Of a stretch of DNA of 64,000 bases, positions 25,720 through 34,235 are shown in pieces (position 1 is the stretch's first letter; each line of letters begins with the position of its first letter). This DNA is from Nitrospirales bacterium (GTDB lineage: Bacteria > Nitrospirota > Nitrospiria > Nitrospirales > UBA8639): contig JALDRK010000022.1 in the NCBI GenBank assembly GCA_031315915.1, forward strand, positions 1-64,000. Direction: 5' to 3'. The position numbers and the translations under genes were made by a program. The notes below the pieces were generated by a model. The model was not told where the DNA came from. It was given only the letters and a program-made list of their open reading frames with translations, and ran no database searches.

Positions 25720-26145
25720 ATGAGTAATGATGTGGCAGCCTTGCGGGCCAGTAAATTCGGACAGTTGACCGTAAGAAACATTATGGAGAAAGCCGTGCAA
25801 TCAGGCACGACGGATTCAGATGCAAAGATGCTGGCGTCCTATATGATGGATGGATTCGGTTCGGTGCCTATTATCGACGGGACTTCGAAATTGGTGGGAA
25901 TCGTCTCGGAATTCGATCTGCTTAAAGCCTTGCGAAAAGGAAAAAATCTGGATGAAGTCATGGCCGGTGAAATTATGACCCCTAACCCGGTTTCCGTCAC
26001 GCAAGACACCAATGTCCTGACCCTCATTGATGTGTTGCAGAATAACCATTTAATACGGGTTCCGGTGGTGGATTCCACGGGAAAATTGATCGGGATCGTG
26101 GCACGGAGAGATTTGCTCAGGGGGTATTTGCAAACGACAGGCTAA
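25720..26145 (+). CDS. CBS-domain pair protein
   Basis: A 141-residue protein made of two CBS motifs: TVRNIMEKAVQSG...MMDGFGSVPIIDGTSKLVGIV and EIMTPNPVSVTQDTNVL...HLIRVPVVDSTGKLIGIVARRD. Such stand-alone pairs bind adenosine nucleotides and sense energy state or regulate partners. The ATG follows GGGGAGGAAATGT. A strong terminator hairpin follows the stop, so it is monocistronic. Partner protein is not evident. Confidence 0.95.
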   Translation: MSNDVAALRASKFGQLTVRNIMEKAVQSGTTDSDAKMLASYMMDGFGSVPIIDGTSKLVGIVSEFDLLKALRKGKNLDEVMAGEIMTPNPVSVTQDTNVLTLIDVLQNNHLIRVPVVDSTGKLIGIVARRDLLRGYLQTTG

Positions 26146-26180
26146 TGTGGCGATAGAGGATTGTATATACGGAAACATGT

Positions 26181-26220
26181 GAGCCCCTTCCGGCATGCCG
26201 GAAGGGGCTCTCTCATTTTT
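26181..26220 (+). terminator. Rho-independent terminator after the CBS gene
   Basis: A perfect palindrome (GAGCCCCTTCCGGCA and its complement, 26181-26210) is followed by TCTCATTTTT. The stem is at least 13 base pairs. It ends the CBS transcript and could also serve the convergent FecR operon read from the other strand. Confidence 0.9.
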
Positions 26221-26240
26221 GCACTTCCTCAAGATGACAG

Positions 26241-26909
26241 CTACTGGCGAATCCCCTGTGTCCATGCGACATTCGAGGCCACCTCGAAGGGAGCGGGTTT
26301 CGTGCATTTTTTTCCTCGGTTCCCATAACTGATGGTCGAGGTTCTGATCGGGCAGGTTCCGAATGCCGTGCCAAATTCGACAATGCCTTCCACGACGGTG
26401 AGGGTCGTTTGCCCGTCAGGTTGCACTTTGATATCAAATTCGGTTTGTTTGACGGCGGCTGTGGCAACCGGTGTTTCAATTTCCAGGGGTTTGGGACCTC
26501 CCATGGTTTTCACCCACACCTCTCCGGTTGAAAGGCGTAAAATTCTGGTAAATCCCTTTGCCTCTTCCCACCGGGAGAGAATGAGAAACTCCGTGTTTTC
26601 GTTCAGGGCCACCTGAATGCCATTGGAGAACTCCAATAATGCCTGGCTACCCGTGCCGGTCTTCACCGTATCGCCATCAAATAAGGGCAGACTCCCTTTT
26701 CCTTCCAACTGTTCCTGAATCCCGTCGGTCCGATATACGGTAAATTCTCCGATGGCGTTGACGGCATTGGCCACCGGTTCGGCTGCTGCATGGACTGTCG
26801 AGACGCTCGCCACTCCAAAGCTCATGGCCAGAAAGGCGAATCCCGCACAGAAACTACCGATGCAAGCCCAGCGTGGTCGTTGGGCGAAGGCGTGAGAAGA
26901 ATATGTCAT
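26241..26909 (-). CDS. FecR-domain secreted protein
   Basis: The ATG of MTYSSHAFAQ follows AGGAG by 8 bases and gives 222 residues; longer upstream starts lack this. A signal peptide runs to about VHAAAEP. The mature part is a FecR domain: AIGEFTVYRTDG, LPLFDGDTVKTGTGSQALLEFSNG, LRLSTGEVWVKT and VATAAVKQTEFDIKVQPDGQTTLTVVEG. There is no anti-sigma helix, so this is a free-standing periplasmic FecR type. It is the last gene of the caspase/YVTN/FecR operon. Confidence 0.9.
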   Translation of the reverse strand: MTYSSHAFAQRPRWACIGSFCAGFAFLAMSFGVASVSTVHAAAEPVANAVNAIGEFTVYRTDGIQEQLEGKGSLPLFDGDTVKTGTGSQALLEFSNGIQVALNENTEFLILSRWEEAKGFTRILRLSTGEVWVKTMGGPKPLEIETPVATAAVKQTEFDIKVQPDGQTTLTVVEGIVEFGTAFGTCPIRTSTISYGNRGKKCTKPAPFEVASNVAWTQGIRQ

Positions 26910-26980
26910 GGAAAGACTCCTTGTCATGATTGAATGATATGTGTTCATGAATTTGGGTTCGGAAAAATTATCCTCACAAC

Positions 26981-27991
26981 TTAACGAGACGCCACTACTC
27001 GAATGGGTTTCTTCCCTACCGGCAGCGTCGCGGCGACTTGGCTTGTGCCCGTATCGACTACCATCACATTGTTGGATTTGGTATGCCCCACATACACCTT
27101 TGTTCCCACGGCATTTGCCCAAATCCCGTTCGGGCCGTCTCCGACATCGATTTGTTCACGGATGGAGAGCGTGGGAGACGTGGCATTGACGACCACGACC
27201 TTATTTAATCCGGTGACGGTCACATACGCATTGGGCCCAGCAGTGCCTTTTAGCGCAAAGGCGATTTGCTGAGGTGCCGGTCCGACTTCGATGGTCGAGG
27301 CGATTTCATTCGTGGACGGATCGATGACATAAATGTCATTGCTGCCGGTGTTGGTCCCCCAGATGCGGCCATCGGGTCCTAACGTTAAGAAGTGGGGATT
27401 CGGGCCGACCGGGATTTGCTTGATGACTTGATGGGCGTTCGTGTCGATGACGTTGACCATTTTGTCCTGGCTGCTGACATAGGCAAATTTTCCGTCACGG
27501 GAAAAGGCAATGCCCATGGGGCCTTTGCCGACCGGAATGGTGCCGAGAATGCGGAAAATAGACGTATCGATGATCGAGATGGTGTTATCGGTAATGTTGG
27601 CTACCCACGCATGCTTATTGTTGTTGGTGAGGGCGACCACATGAGCGCGCGTGCCGGTATAGATGGATGCGACAGGCTTTCGAGTTTCGGTATCAATGAC
27701 CGATACTCGTCCATTAGCTAGATTCGTCACCCAGAGTTGTTTCCCGTCGCGACTCAAAGCCAGGTCGTGCGGTCCATAGTTCAGCGTATCAATGTCCCCA
27801 ATGACTTGATAATTGTCTCCATCAAGCACGGTTACGGTATTGGAGCTTTCATTTGCGGTATAGACCCGGGTATTCAAGCCTTCGGGTTTGGGTGGGGGCA
27901 TGAAAGCCGAGCAACCGATCAAATGAGTCGCAAGGAGCAGAGGCAACCCTATCAGTAGGGGTGTGGTAGATAACTTGGCACGCTGGTTCAT
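26981..27991 (-). CDS. YVTN beta-propeller lipoprotein
   Basis: A 336-residue lipoprotein (lipobox LIGC) built of seven or so repeats of the YVTN type: TANESSNTVTVLDGDN, VTNLANGRVSVIDTETR, VANITDNTISIIDTS, VSSQDKMVNVIDTNAH and so on. The mature protein is a beta-propeller on the outside of a membrane. Its role is likely ligand or protein binding. It lies in the same operon as the caspase-WD40 protein (47 bases upstream) and the FecR protein (71 bases downstream), so envelope signalling or assembly is a plausible theme. Confidence 0.92.
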   Translation of the reverse strand: MNQRAKLSTTPLLIGLPLLLATHLIGCSAFMPPPKPEGLNTRVYTANESSNTVTVLDGDNYQVIGDIDTLNYGPHDLALSRDGKQLWVTNLANGRVSVIDTETRKPVASIYTGTRAHVVALTNNNKHAWVANITDNTISIIDTSIFRILGTIPVGKGPMGIAFSRDGKFAYVSSQDKMVNVIDTNAHQVIKQIPVGPNPHFLTLGPDGRIWGTNTGSNDIYVIDPSTNEIASTIEVGPAPQQIAFALKGTAGPNAYVTVTGLNKVVVVNATSPTLSIREQIDVGDGPNGIWANAVGTKVYVGHTKSNNVMVVDTGTSQVAATLPVGKKPIRVVASR

Positions 27992-28038
27992 GAGGTCATT
28001 CCTCCTACACGAGTGTGATGATTAATGATGGTACTGTC

Positions 28039-31000
28039 TTAGTGAATCCGTCCGAGAATGAGTTGGCCTTCCACCTCGCCTTTTTTGACGGGATGTTGAT
28101 TTTGTCCCGTGGCCTGAGGGACATGGGCGGAGAGGTATGAATAGGCTTCGTCGACGGTCACGATGCTATCCCCATCCACATCCGCTTTGCCATTTAACCC
28201 TTCCAGTAGATAATACGTAAAGACGCCATGACCCAAGTCATCCCGTTCTTCACTCACTTCTCCCGCCCGGCTGGCTGTCAGCACCACCCGCCCCTTGCCT
28301 TTGGACAGGCGATTTAAAAACCCATCCGAGAGAGTGGCCCGGCGGGCGGCTGTCGAAAATGTCCGCCCGGCTGTGGCCCCACTATAACAAGAATCCGTAA
28401 TAAAAATGACCCGTTCAGCCGATAATCGATGGAAAATCGTTTCGACTTCCCGCATGGGAAGGCCGGTGGTATATAAATCTTGCGGATCGGCGTCGTAGGG
28501 AATGAGATATTTTTCCAGTCCATCTCCGTCGGGACTGGAGGCATCAGGCTCTGGGGCTCCATGTCCGGCATAATAGATAATGACGGTATCTTTGGGGCCG
28601 GCTTTGCGTTTCAATTCGGTTCCAAGGGACCGTTTAAGATTAAATAGTGTGGCTTGCTCGTTGGTCAGGAGCGTCATGTGATCGGGTGTAATTCCCACGT
28701 TCTTGATGAGATAATCGTGAAAGGCCAAGGCGTCCTTATCCGCATATTTGAGTGCGCGCACGGTCTTGTATTGGGAAATCCCGATGACCACAGCCCAAAT
28801 CTGTCCTCTGTTCACTTCCCGTGTTACCCGAAGGGTTCGAGTGGAAGCGAGTTGGTCACCATCGTAAGCTGCCACCGTGATGATATTTTCTCCTTCTTGA
28901 AGCTGAACCGTTTCTGAAAATTCCAAGGTTGATTGTTGGGTGTCTTGAGAGGGAACCACGGCCACGCCTCGACCTTGCCGCCTGGCCAGCAGTTCATCAT
29001 TGACCCGTACCTCGATTCGCGCAATACCGCGATCGCTGGCCGCCGCTCCGACGAGTTGAACCCGGTCGACTTTGATGATTTGTTGATCGAACGGGGTAGC
29101 CAAGGCGATGGCCGGTGGCGTTTTGGCGGACGCCTGGGATTCGTGCATTTTTTCAAGCTTGGCCTGCATATGGGCCATTTCCTGCTGGAAATTCCTTAAG
29201 GCCTTCTCGGCTTGTTCGCGTTGAGCCTGTTCTTCTTGCAGATGTTCACGCATGGTGGACAATTCGGACGTTTTCAGGTTAGCGGTGACTTCGAGTTGAG
29301 CCCGGAGCTGCTGGGCCTCCAGTTCCCGTTTGTTCAAGACTTCCGCAATCTGTTCGCGCTCTTTCCGTTCCCGCTCCAATTGTTCCTGTGTGGTGGATAT
29401 GGCGGATTGTTGGGAGGCGGTCAACTGCTCCAATTTGGTCTGAAGTCCGGCCATTTCTTCTTCGCGCCGTTTTAACGTCTGTTCGATACGAGCCCGTTCC
29501 TGCTCGGCCTGCTGGAGTTGCTCGGAGAGGGTAATGAACTGGGCCGCTTTATTGGCTTCCAACCCCTTGATCATCGGAATAGGCATTTCGCCTTTGAGTG
29601 ACGTTTGGAGCGTGGCAACCTGTTTCTTGGCGATCCAGCCAATTTCCTTTTCCGACAATTGAATTCGGTACCAATCGCCGAGTTCTCCGGTCACCGACAG
29701 AGCTTGAGCTTTTTCGACGGTAGCGATGACGGAACTTTCTACACCGGCTCCGCTGAGCAATGAAGCGTTGTCCTGGGTTACGGTTACGATTTTATTATTG
29801 GCGATGATCTGTTGAGGAGGACGGGTGTCCACCACCAGAGCGACCTTTTCATTCAGAAACACATTCTGGGTTTTTTCCTTGATAAATAGCCCGAACCCAA
29901 GTTCCTGTTTCGGATAATCAGGCCACACCGTAAAACTGATGCGCGCTTGCTTGGTGTCATTCGGCTCAAGCTGACCGAATCGAATCATTTGGGGCCGAAC
30001 TTCCAGGTGTTGCCCTTCCTGATTGGTCATTTCCACCCAGGTGTCTTTGGCGGGAACTGTGCCCACGTTTTTAATGGTCAACAGGAGGTCAATGGCTTCA
30101 CCCTTTTGAATCCGACCATCCCCGTTACCCACCGATTGCCCGGTGCCGTTATCAAGAATTTGGTAATTGTAAGCTAGACGCGGCCGGGGTGGTCCGGAGA
30201 GAGTGATGAGGGCCTTAAGCGGATCGGGCACAAACCCGTTATATTCTTCAAAGTGTATGTCCAGGGGAATTTCTTCGGTTGTCAGGTCTTTGGGAATGTT
30301 GACTTTCAACGTTTCCGACTTTGATTGGCCCGCCGGAATCTTTCCGAAGTACACTGTTCGTCCGTCAAGCAAGGCATTGGAGCTGGTGGTTTTGGCCAGG
30401 AATCGATACAGCGGGCCTTTGCCGGTATTGGAGACACGGAGGTCGACAGTCAGTTCATCGCCGGGCTTGATTTCATGGGGCTGAATCGAGAAGTCCGCCT
30501 CTGCGTGAGGAGGCGGAACAGGGGGAGGACCCACATCGGCATCTCTGGGAATTACCGATGATGCATCGGATTCGGCAACTGATGTCCGGGGAAGGCTGGC
30601 GGCTTGCAGATGGATGTTTCGGTCGCGGCCCCCGGTGGCCATGAATGTTCCATCGTGTGCCAGAGCCAGGGCCCATACCGGACCCTTGTGATCGGAAAGA
30701 ACTCCAAACGATCGACCGGTTGCACTGTCCCAAAACCGTACGGTTCCGTCGCTTCCTACCGACACGACGGTATGGGCATCTGCCGAAAATCCGACTGCGT
30801 TTACGTCGCCGGCATGGCCGAGGAGGACGCCTCGTTCCCGACCTGTTCGAATCTCCCAGAGTCGGATGGTCCCATCTGCCGACCCGCTTGCCAACAAGGA
30901 GCCGTCCGGAGAAAACGCCACGGAGAGGACAGCCTTGGCATGTCCGGAAAAGACGGTCTGTTGTTGACCGCTGAGCGAATCCCAGATGTGCACATGAGTA

Positions 31001-31593
31001 TCGCTGCTTCCCGTCGCCAGAATCGATCCGGAAGGGGAAAAGGCTACGGAATAGATGATGCCGAAACCGCTTTTCATGGCTTTTAATTCTTTGTTGGCCT
31101 TCCAATCCAATAATCGAAGGCTGCCGCCGTCGCCCGTACTGGCCAAAATTTCTCCATCGGGGGAAAAGGCCACTGCCCGAATATTCCCAAAAACCGAACT
31201 GAACGAAACCGCTTCTTTTCCTGTTTGAAGATCCCAGACCCGCGTGGTTTTATCGCTGGCTCCGGAAGCGAGAAAATTGCCCTTCGGGGAAAAGGCCAAT
31301 GTCCGGATAGTCGCGGTATGCCCTTTGAGAATAGTTTGGAGACGGCCGGTTTGTACGTCCCACACCCGAATGCTTTGATCTCCCCCTCCCGAAGCTAATC
31401 GTTGGTTGGTGGGATCGAAGGCCAGCCCGAATATTTCTCCATGGTGTCCGGTGAGCGTGCGAGGGGAAGGGTGGGCCGCATAGAGCATGGCAGCCGACGA
31501 CCAGCCAAAGATGCAAGAAAAAAATAAAAGCGGAATCCACAGATGGGGAGAGGGGAGTCGTCGAAGTGTTGGGGGCACCAAAGTCATGTTCAC
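28039..31593 (-). CDS. WD40 repeat - CARDB - SH3 - caspase (peptidase C14) protein
   Basis: A 1184-residue multidomain protein with an N-terminal signal or membrane segment (about 18-40). Seven WD40 repeats follow (residues 45-330), then two CARDB/Ig-like domains (about 360-590), a bacterial SH3 domain (about 605-665), a long coiled coil (about 680-830), an Ig-like segment, and a C-terminal caspase domain from residue 929. The catalytic dyad is His1011 in YYAGHGAPEP and Cys1069 in ITDSCYSGATAG. A Ca-loop-like DVDGDSIVTVDEAYSYL lies near the end. Caspase-like proteins cleave after specific residues, and WD40 repeats scaffold partners. It heads an operon with a YVTN propeller and a FecR protein. 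An N-terminal start two codons later is possible. Confidence 0.93.
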   Translation of the reverse strand: MNMTLVPPTLRRLPSPHLWIPLLFFSCIFGWSSAAMLYAAHPSPRTLTGHHGEIFGLAFDPTNQRLASGGGDQSIRVWDVQTGRLQTILKGHTATIRTLAFSPKGNFLASGASDKTTRVWDLQTGKEAVSFSSVFGNIRAVAFSPDGEILASTGDGGSLRLLDWKANKELKAMKSGFGIIYSVAFSPSGSILATGSSDTHVHIWDSLSGQQQTVFSGHAKAVLSVAFSPDGSLLASGSADGTIRLWEIRTGRERGVLLGHAGDVNAVGFSADAHTVVSVGSDGTVRFWDSATGRSFGVLSDHKGPVWALALAHDGTFMATGGRDRNIHLQAASLPRTSVAESDASSVIPRDADVGPPPVPPPHAEADFSIQPHEIKPGDELTVDLRVSNTGKGPLYRFLAKTTSSNALLDGRTVYFGKIPAGQSKSETLKVNIPKDLTTEEIPLDIHFEEYNGFVPDPLKALITLSGPPRPRLAYNYQILDNGTGQSVGNGDGRIQKGEAIDLLLTIKNVGTVPAKDTWVEMTNQEGQHLEVRPQMIRFGQLEPNDTKQARISFTVWPDYPKQELGFGLFIKEKTQNVFLNEKVALVVDTRPPQQIIANNKIVTVTQDNASLLSGAGVESSVIATVEKAQALSVTGELGDWYRIQLSEKEIGWIAKKQVATLQTSLKGEMPIPMIKGLEANKAAQFITLSEQLQQAEQERARIEQTLKRREEEMAGLQTKLEQLTASQQSAISTTQEQLERERKEREQIAEVLNKRELEAQQLRAQLEVTANLKTSELSTMREHLQEEQAQREQAEKALRNFQQEMAHMQAKLEKMHESQASAKTPPAIALATPFDQQIIKVDRVQLVGAAASDRGIARIEVRVNDELLARRQGRGVAVVPSQDTQQSTLEFSETVQLQEGENIITVAAYDGDQLASTRTLRVTREVNRGQIWAVVIGISQYKTVRALKYADKDALAFHDYLIKNVGITPDHMTLLTNEQATLFNLKRSLGTELKRKAGPKDTVIIYYAGHGAPEPDASSPDGDGLEKYLIPYDADPQDLYTTGLPMREVETIFHRLSAERVIFITDSCYSGATAGRTFSTAARRATLSDGFLNRLSKGKGRVVLTASRAGEVSEERDDLGHGVFTYYLLEGLNGKADVDGDSIVTVDEAYSYLSAHVPQATGQNQHPVKKGEVEGQLILGRIH

Positions 31594-32214
31594 ACTATAT
31601 AGAGGAGAAGTCTTTCTTTCGCCTGCGTGTTCGAGTCTGTCGAATTTCGGGACTCAATGGTTCATCTGATCAAACTCCTTTTCTGGGGGAAGCCATGCCA
31701 TGATCACGGATTCCTCGGAATTCCGAGATTGAGAAATTCAATTGAGACTATCCCATCTTAATGAATGCCTCGCCAGAATCGCTAGGCCCTCTTGTTATGG
31801 CGTCGTTTTGCGGGAGCAATCCCAAAAAACTGTGCAAAATTCTATGAAAACCCGTGACGAAAACTTAACGGTCATATCGGGAAAGTGTATTGCTGTGCGA
31901 CGTACGCCGGCATTCTTGTGAAATAACGCCGGGTACCCAGGTCAGTATTAGGCCGACCCAGGTCTTGGCCTTCCTTCTTTGTTGACCCACCACATGTTGC
32001 TTTGTTCTCGAAAATTCCGAGAAATATCCTAAAATTGCACAATCGGGTTTCAATTTTTTTGCAAAAATTGCAAAATTTGCGGGTGAATGCAATTGCGCAA
32101 AAATTATCGATTAAAAAAGTCATCAACATGTGAACCATTTGCCGATGATCTACGACGCAAATATACAGAAAGGAGAGATCGTCACGCAGGTTGTTTTAAC
32201 CATGGAGGGTCGCC
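31594..32214. promoter_or_regulatory. Divergent control region with repeated TTGCAA-like motifs
   Basis: About 620 bases between the leftward caspase operon and the rightward modular secreted-protein genes. Within 32040-32110 the motif TTGCAA or TGCAAAATT recurs about five times at close spacing (for example TTTGCAAAAATTGCAAAAT, then ATGCAATTGCGCAAAAATT). Some are palindromic (TTGCAA, AATTGCGCAA). This could be a cluster of operator sites for a repressor or nucleoid protein ahead of the first modular gene. No gene was identified. Confidence 0.5.
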
Positions 32215-33690
32215 ATGAAACGAACATTCAACCGAACGGTTTTATTCTTTTGGTTCATACTCATCGTGGGAGGGACCGCCGGTGTGTTTGCGAACACACT
32301 CGATAGATCGGTGGAACTTCCGGTCGGTATACATTTTCTCACTCCCGCCGGGGACGATGTGAAGGTAGGGCCGGGCACGTATCACGTCGAAGCGGTGGAG
32401 TCCTGGCTGAAATTGATCCCGAAAGATGAAGGTCGAGCTTCGGGGGTGTTGCTGGAGGCAACGATCGGCACGCATGAAGAGAACGCATCTGAACCAATGG
32501 TACGCCTGAAGAACGATTCGAATGGTTCCGATGTTTTTCATTTGGCCATGTTGCTGACGGATGGAACCGGATTGGAAGCAGTGGGAACCGCGAGCGGAAT
32601 TCGTCCTCGTGCCATCAACTTGGCGATTTTGACAACACCAACCGGCAAAACGCCGACGATGTCAATGACGCAACGCTTCAACCGGTCCGGCGTGTCGAAC
32701 GATAAGCTGGCGCCGTTGCAACCACAAGGACAGAAGACGTGCGGGCCCGTCCATACCAAGATTCCGCGCTCCAATGGGAAATTTCACAAGCCCGCCGTCA
32801 CCGTTTTTCAGAATCAACTTTTTCTAATGGCTGCTACAAAGCAGCAAAAAAGTTGTAAACCATTGATTGAATTTTGTGCGGATTCTAACTATAGGCCGGA
32901 CATTTTTGTATTTAATGGAACGAATTGGGCCAAAATGCACACTACAGGCCTTTTTTTTCATGATGATTCTCGCCCGGCTTTAGCCACCTTTCAAAATCGG
33001 GTTCATATAGTTAGTCGGGAGAAAGGCAAATCCCTTCGCCACTTGGTCCTTAATGGAAGTCAATGGGAGCGGGCTCTCTTCGGGACAGAAACGATTCCTA
33101 ATCAGAGCACCAAGGCTCCACCTAGTCTCGCCGTTTTGGGAGGTAAATTACACATGGTGCATTTGGGAGAAAGTTCCGATACGTTGTGGCACTCCACTTT
33201 TGATGGGACCCGATGGACTCCCAACGCACCCGTCCCCAACCAAAAAAGCCAAACCACGCCGGCATTGGTTGCCGAACCCAGCCGAATACACATGGTGTAC
33301 CTGAAGGATGATTCCAAAAACCTGATGCATACGCAGTTTGCCGGCCAACAGTGGACCACTCCGTTTTTTGTCAAAGCCGGACGGCTATCCTCCAAAAGCC
33401 ATACCACCCCGGCTCTGACCTATAACGGACAGATTGAAGCGCGACTGCAATTGATGTTCCCGGCAGACGGTTCCAGCAATCTCCGGAGTGCGTTGTACGG
33501 AATTCCCGACGGTGCCACCCCTCGACAGGCCAAATGGTTTGACGAACGGAATCTGTTGGGATTGGCAGGGGAGAAAGCGGTGTCGGCCATCTTCTACCAG
33601 GGCTGTGTGCACATGGTGTATCAGAGGAATGATGGCACCCTGGGGCATTCGACCTTCGCTCCGGAAGATGTTCATCCCGGCGTCAGATAG
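32215..33690 (+). CDS. Secreted modular protein: GDD domain plus lectin-like beta-propeller
   Basis: A 491-residue protein with a Sec signal peptide (to about NTLD). Residues 30-140 form the shared domain of this locus: PAGDDVKVGPGTYHVE, ESWLKLIPKDE, then GTGLEAVGTASGIRPR. The remainder (about 175-491) has six repeats of the pattern P-A-h-x-h-x-x-(Q/N)-x-h-(H/L)-h ... L-x-h-x-x-x-x-G-x-x-W, for example PALATFQNRVHIVSRE and HLVLNGSQWERA. This is the layout of lectin-like or sialidase-like propellers. ATG follows GGAGG at 6 bases. It is the first of four same-strand members. Ligand unknown. Confidence 0.85.
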   Translation: MKRTFNRTVLFFWFILIVGGTAGVFANTLDRSVELPVGIHFLTPAGDDVKVGPGTYHVEAVESWLKLIPKDEGRASGVLLEATIGTHEENASEPMVRLKNDSNGSDVFHLAMLLTDGTGLEAVGTASGIRPRAINLAILTTPTGKTPTMSMTQRFNRSGVSNDKLAPLQPQGQKTCGPVHTKIPRSNGKFHKPAVTVFQNQLFLMAATKQQKSCKPLIEFCADSNYRPDIFVFNGTNWAKMHTTGLFFHDDSRPALATFQNRVHIVSREKGKSLRHLVLNGSQWERALFGTETIPNQSTKAPPSLAVLGGKLHMVHLGESSDTLWHSTFDGTRWTPNAPVPNQKSQTTPALVAEPSRIHMVYLKDDSKNLMHTQFAGQQWTTPFFVKAGRLSSKSHTTPALTYNGQIEARLQLMFPADGSSNLRSALYGIPDGATPRQAKWFDERNLLGLAGEKAVSAIFYQGCVHMVYQRNDGTLGHSTFAPEDVHPGVR

Positions 33691-33706
33691 TACAGGGCTG
33701 TAGAAA

Positions 33707-33734
33707 AGAGGGCCGGGAGGCAGCCTCCCGCTCT
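33707..33734 (+). terminator. Hairpin between two modular genes
   Basis: AGAGGGCCGGGAGGC and GCCTCCCGCTCT form a tight GC-rich stem directly after the preceding gene. No long T-run follows, so it may act as an attenuator or mRNA-stabilising hairpin instead of a complete terminator. Confidence 0.55.
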
Positions 33735-33763
33735 CCACACTTTTGTGGTGAAGGAGGTCAATC

Positions 33764-34144
33764 ATGTGGCGAGGACATTTCATCAATTTTTTATTTTTCC
33801 TATTCATTTTGCTGAATGGGGGAACACAGGTCTTGGCTGATCCGGTTTCGGCTCCAATGGTGGAATTACCCTCTGCGATTCATTTTCTGACGCCTGCCGG
33901 TGACGATGTGGAGGTGGGCCCCGGCACGTATCAGGTAGAAGTAGCTGAAAACTGGCTTAAGCTTGATTCGAAAGGGGAAAGTTGGACAGGTGCCATTCTG
34001 CTGGATGCCAGTCAAGGTCCCCATGAAGAAGGCATAGCCGGGCCGGAGGTGCGGACGGTATCCGATCCTGACCATCCCGAGCTGCTGCATCTGGCCCTGC
34101 TGATGCCCGGAGGAAGAGGGCTTGAAACCATGACGACAAATTGA
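33764..34144 (+). CDS. Stand-alone secreted GDD-domain protein
   Basis: A 126-residue protein made of a signal peptide and one copy of the shared domain: LPSAIHFLTPAGDDVEVGPG, AENWLKLDSKGE, and a C-terminal GGRGLETM. There is no C-terminal extension. It shows that the domain can fold and act alone. RBS AAGGAGG at 6 bases. It lies between two larger paralogues on the same strand. Confidence 0.88.
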   Translation: MWRGHFINFLFFLFILLNGGTQVLADPVSAPMVELPSAIHFLTPAGDDVEVGPGTYQVEVAENWLKLDSKGESWTGAILLDASQGPHEEGIAGPEVRTVSDPDHPELLHLALLMPGGRGLETMTTN

Positions 34145-34235
34145 TGCATACGACGTTTGTAACTTCAGATGTGCATCCGAATGCCAGATAAAACCGCTAA
34201 CCCTTTGTCAGGTGAATTGATCGAAGGAGTATGTC

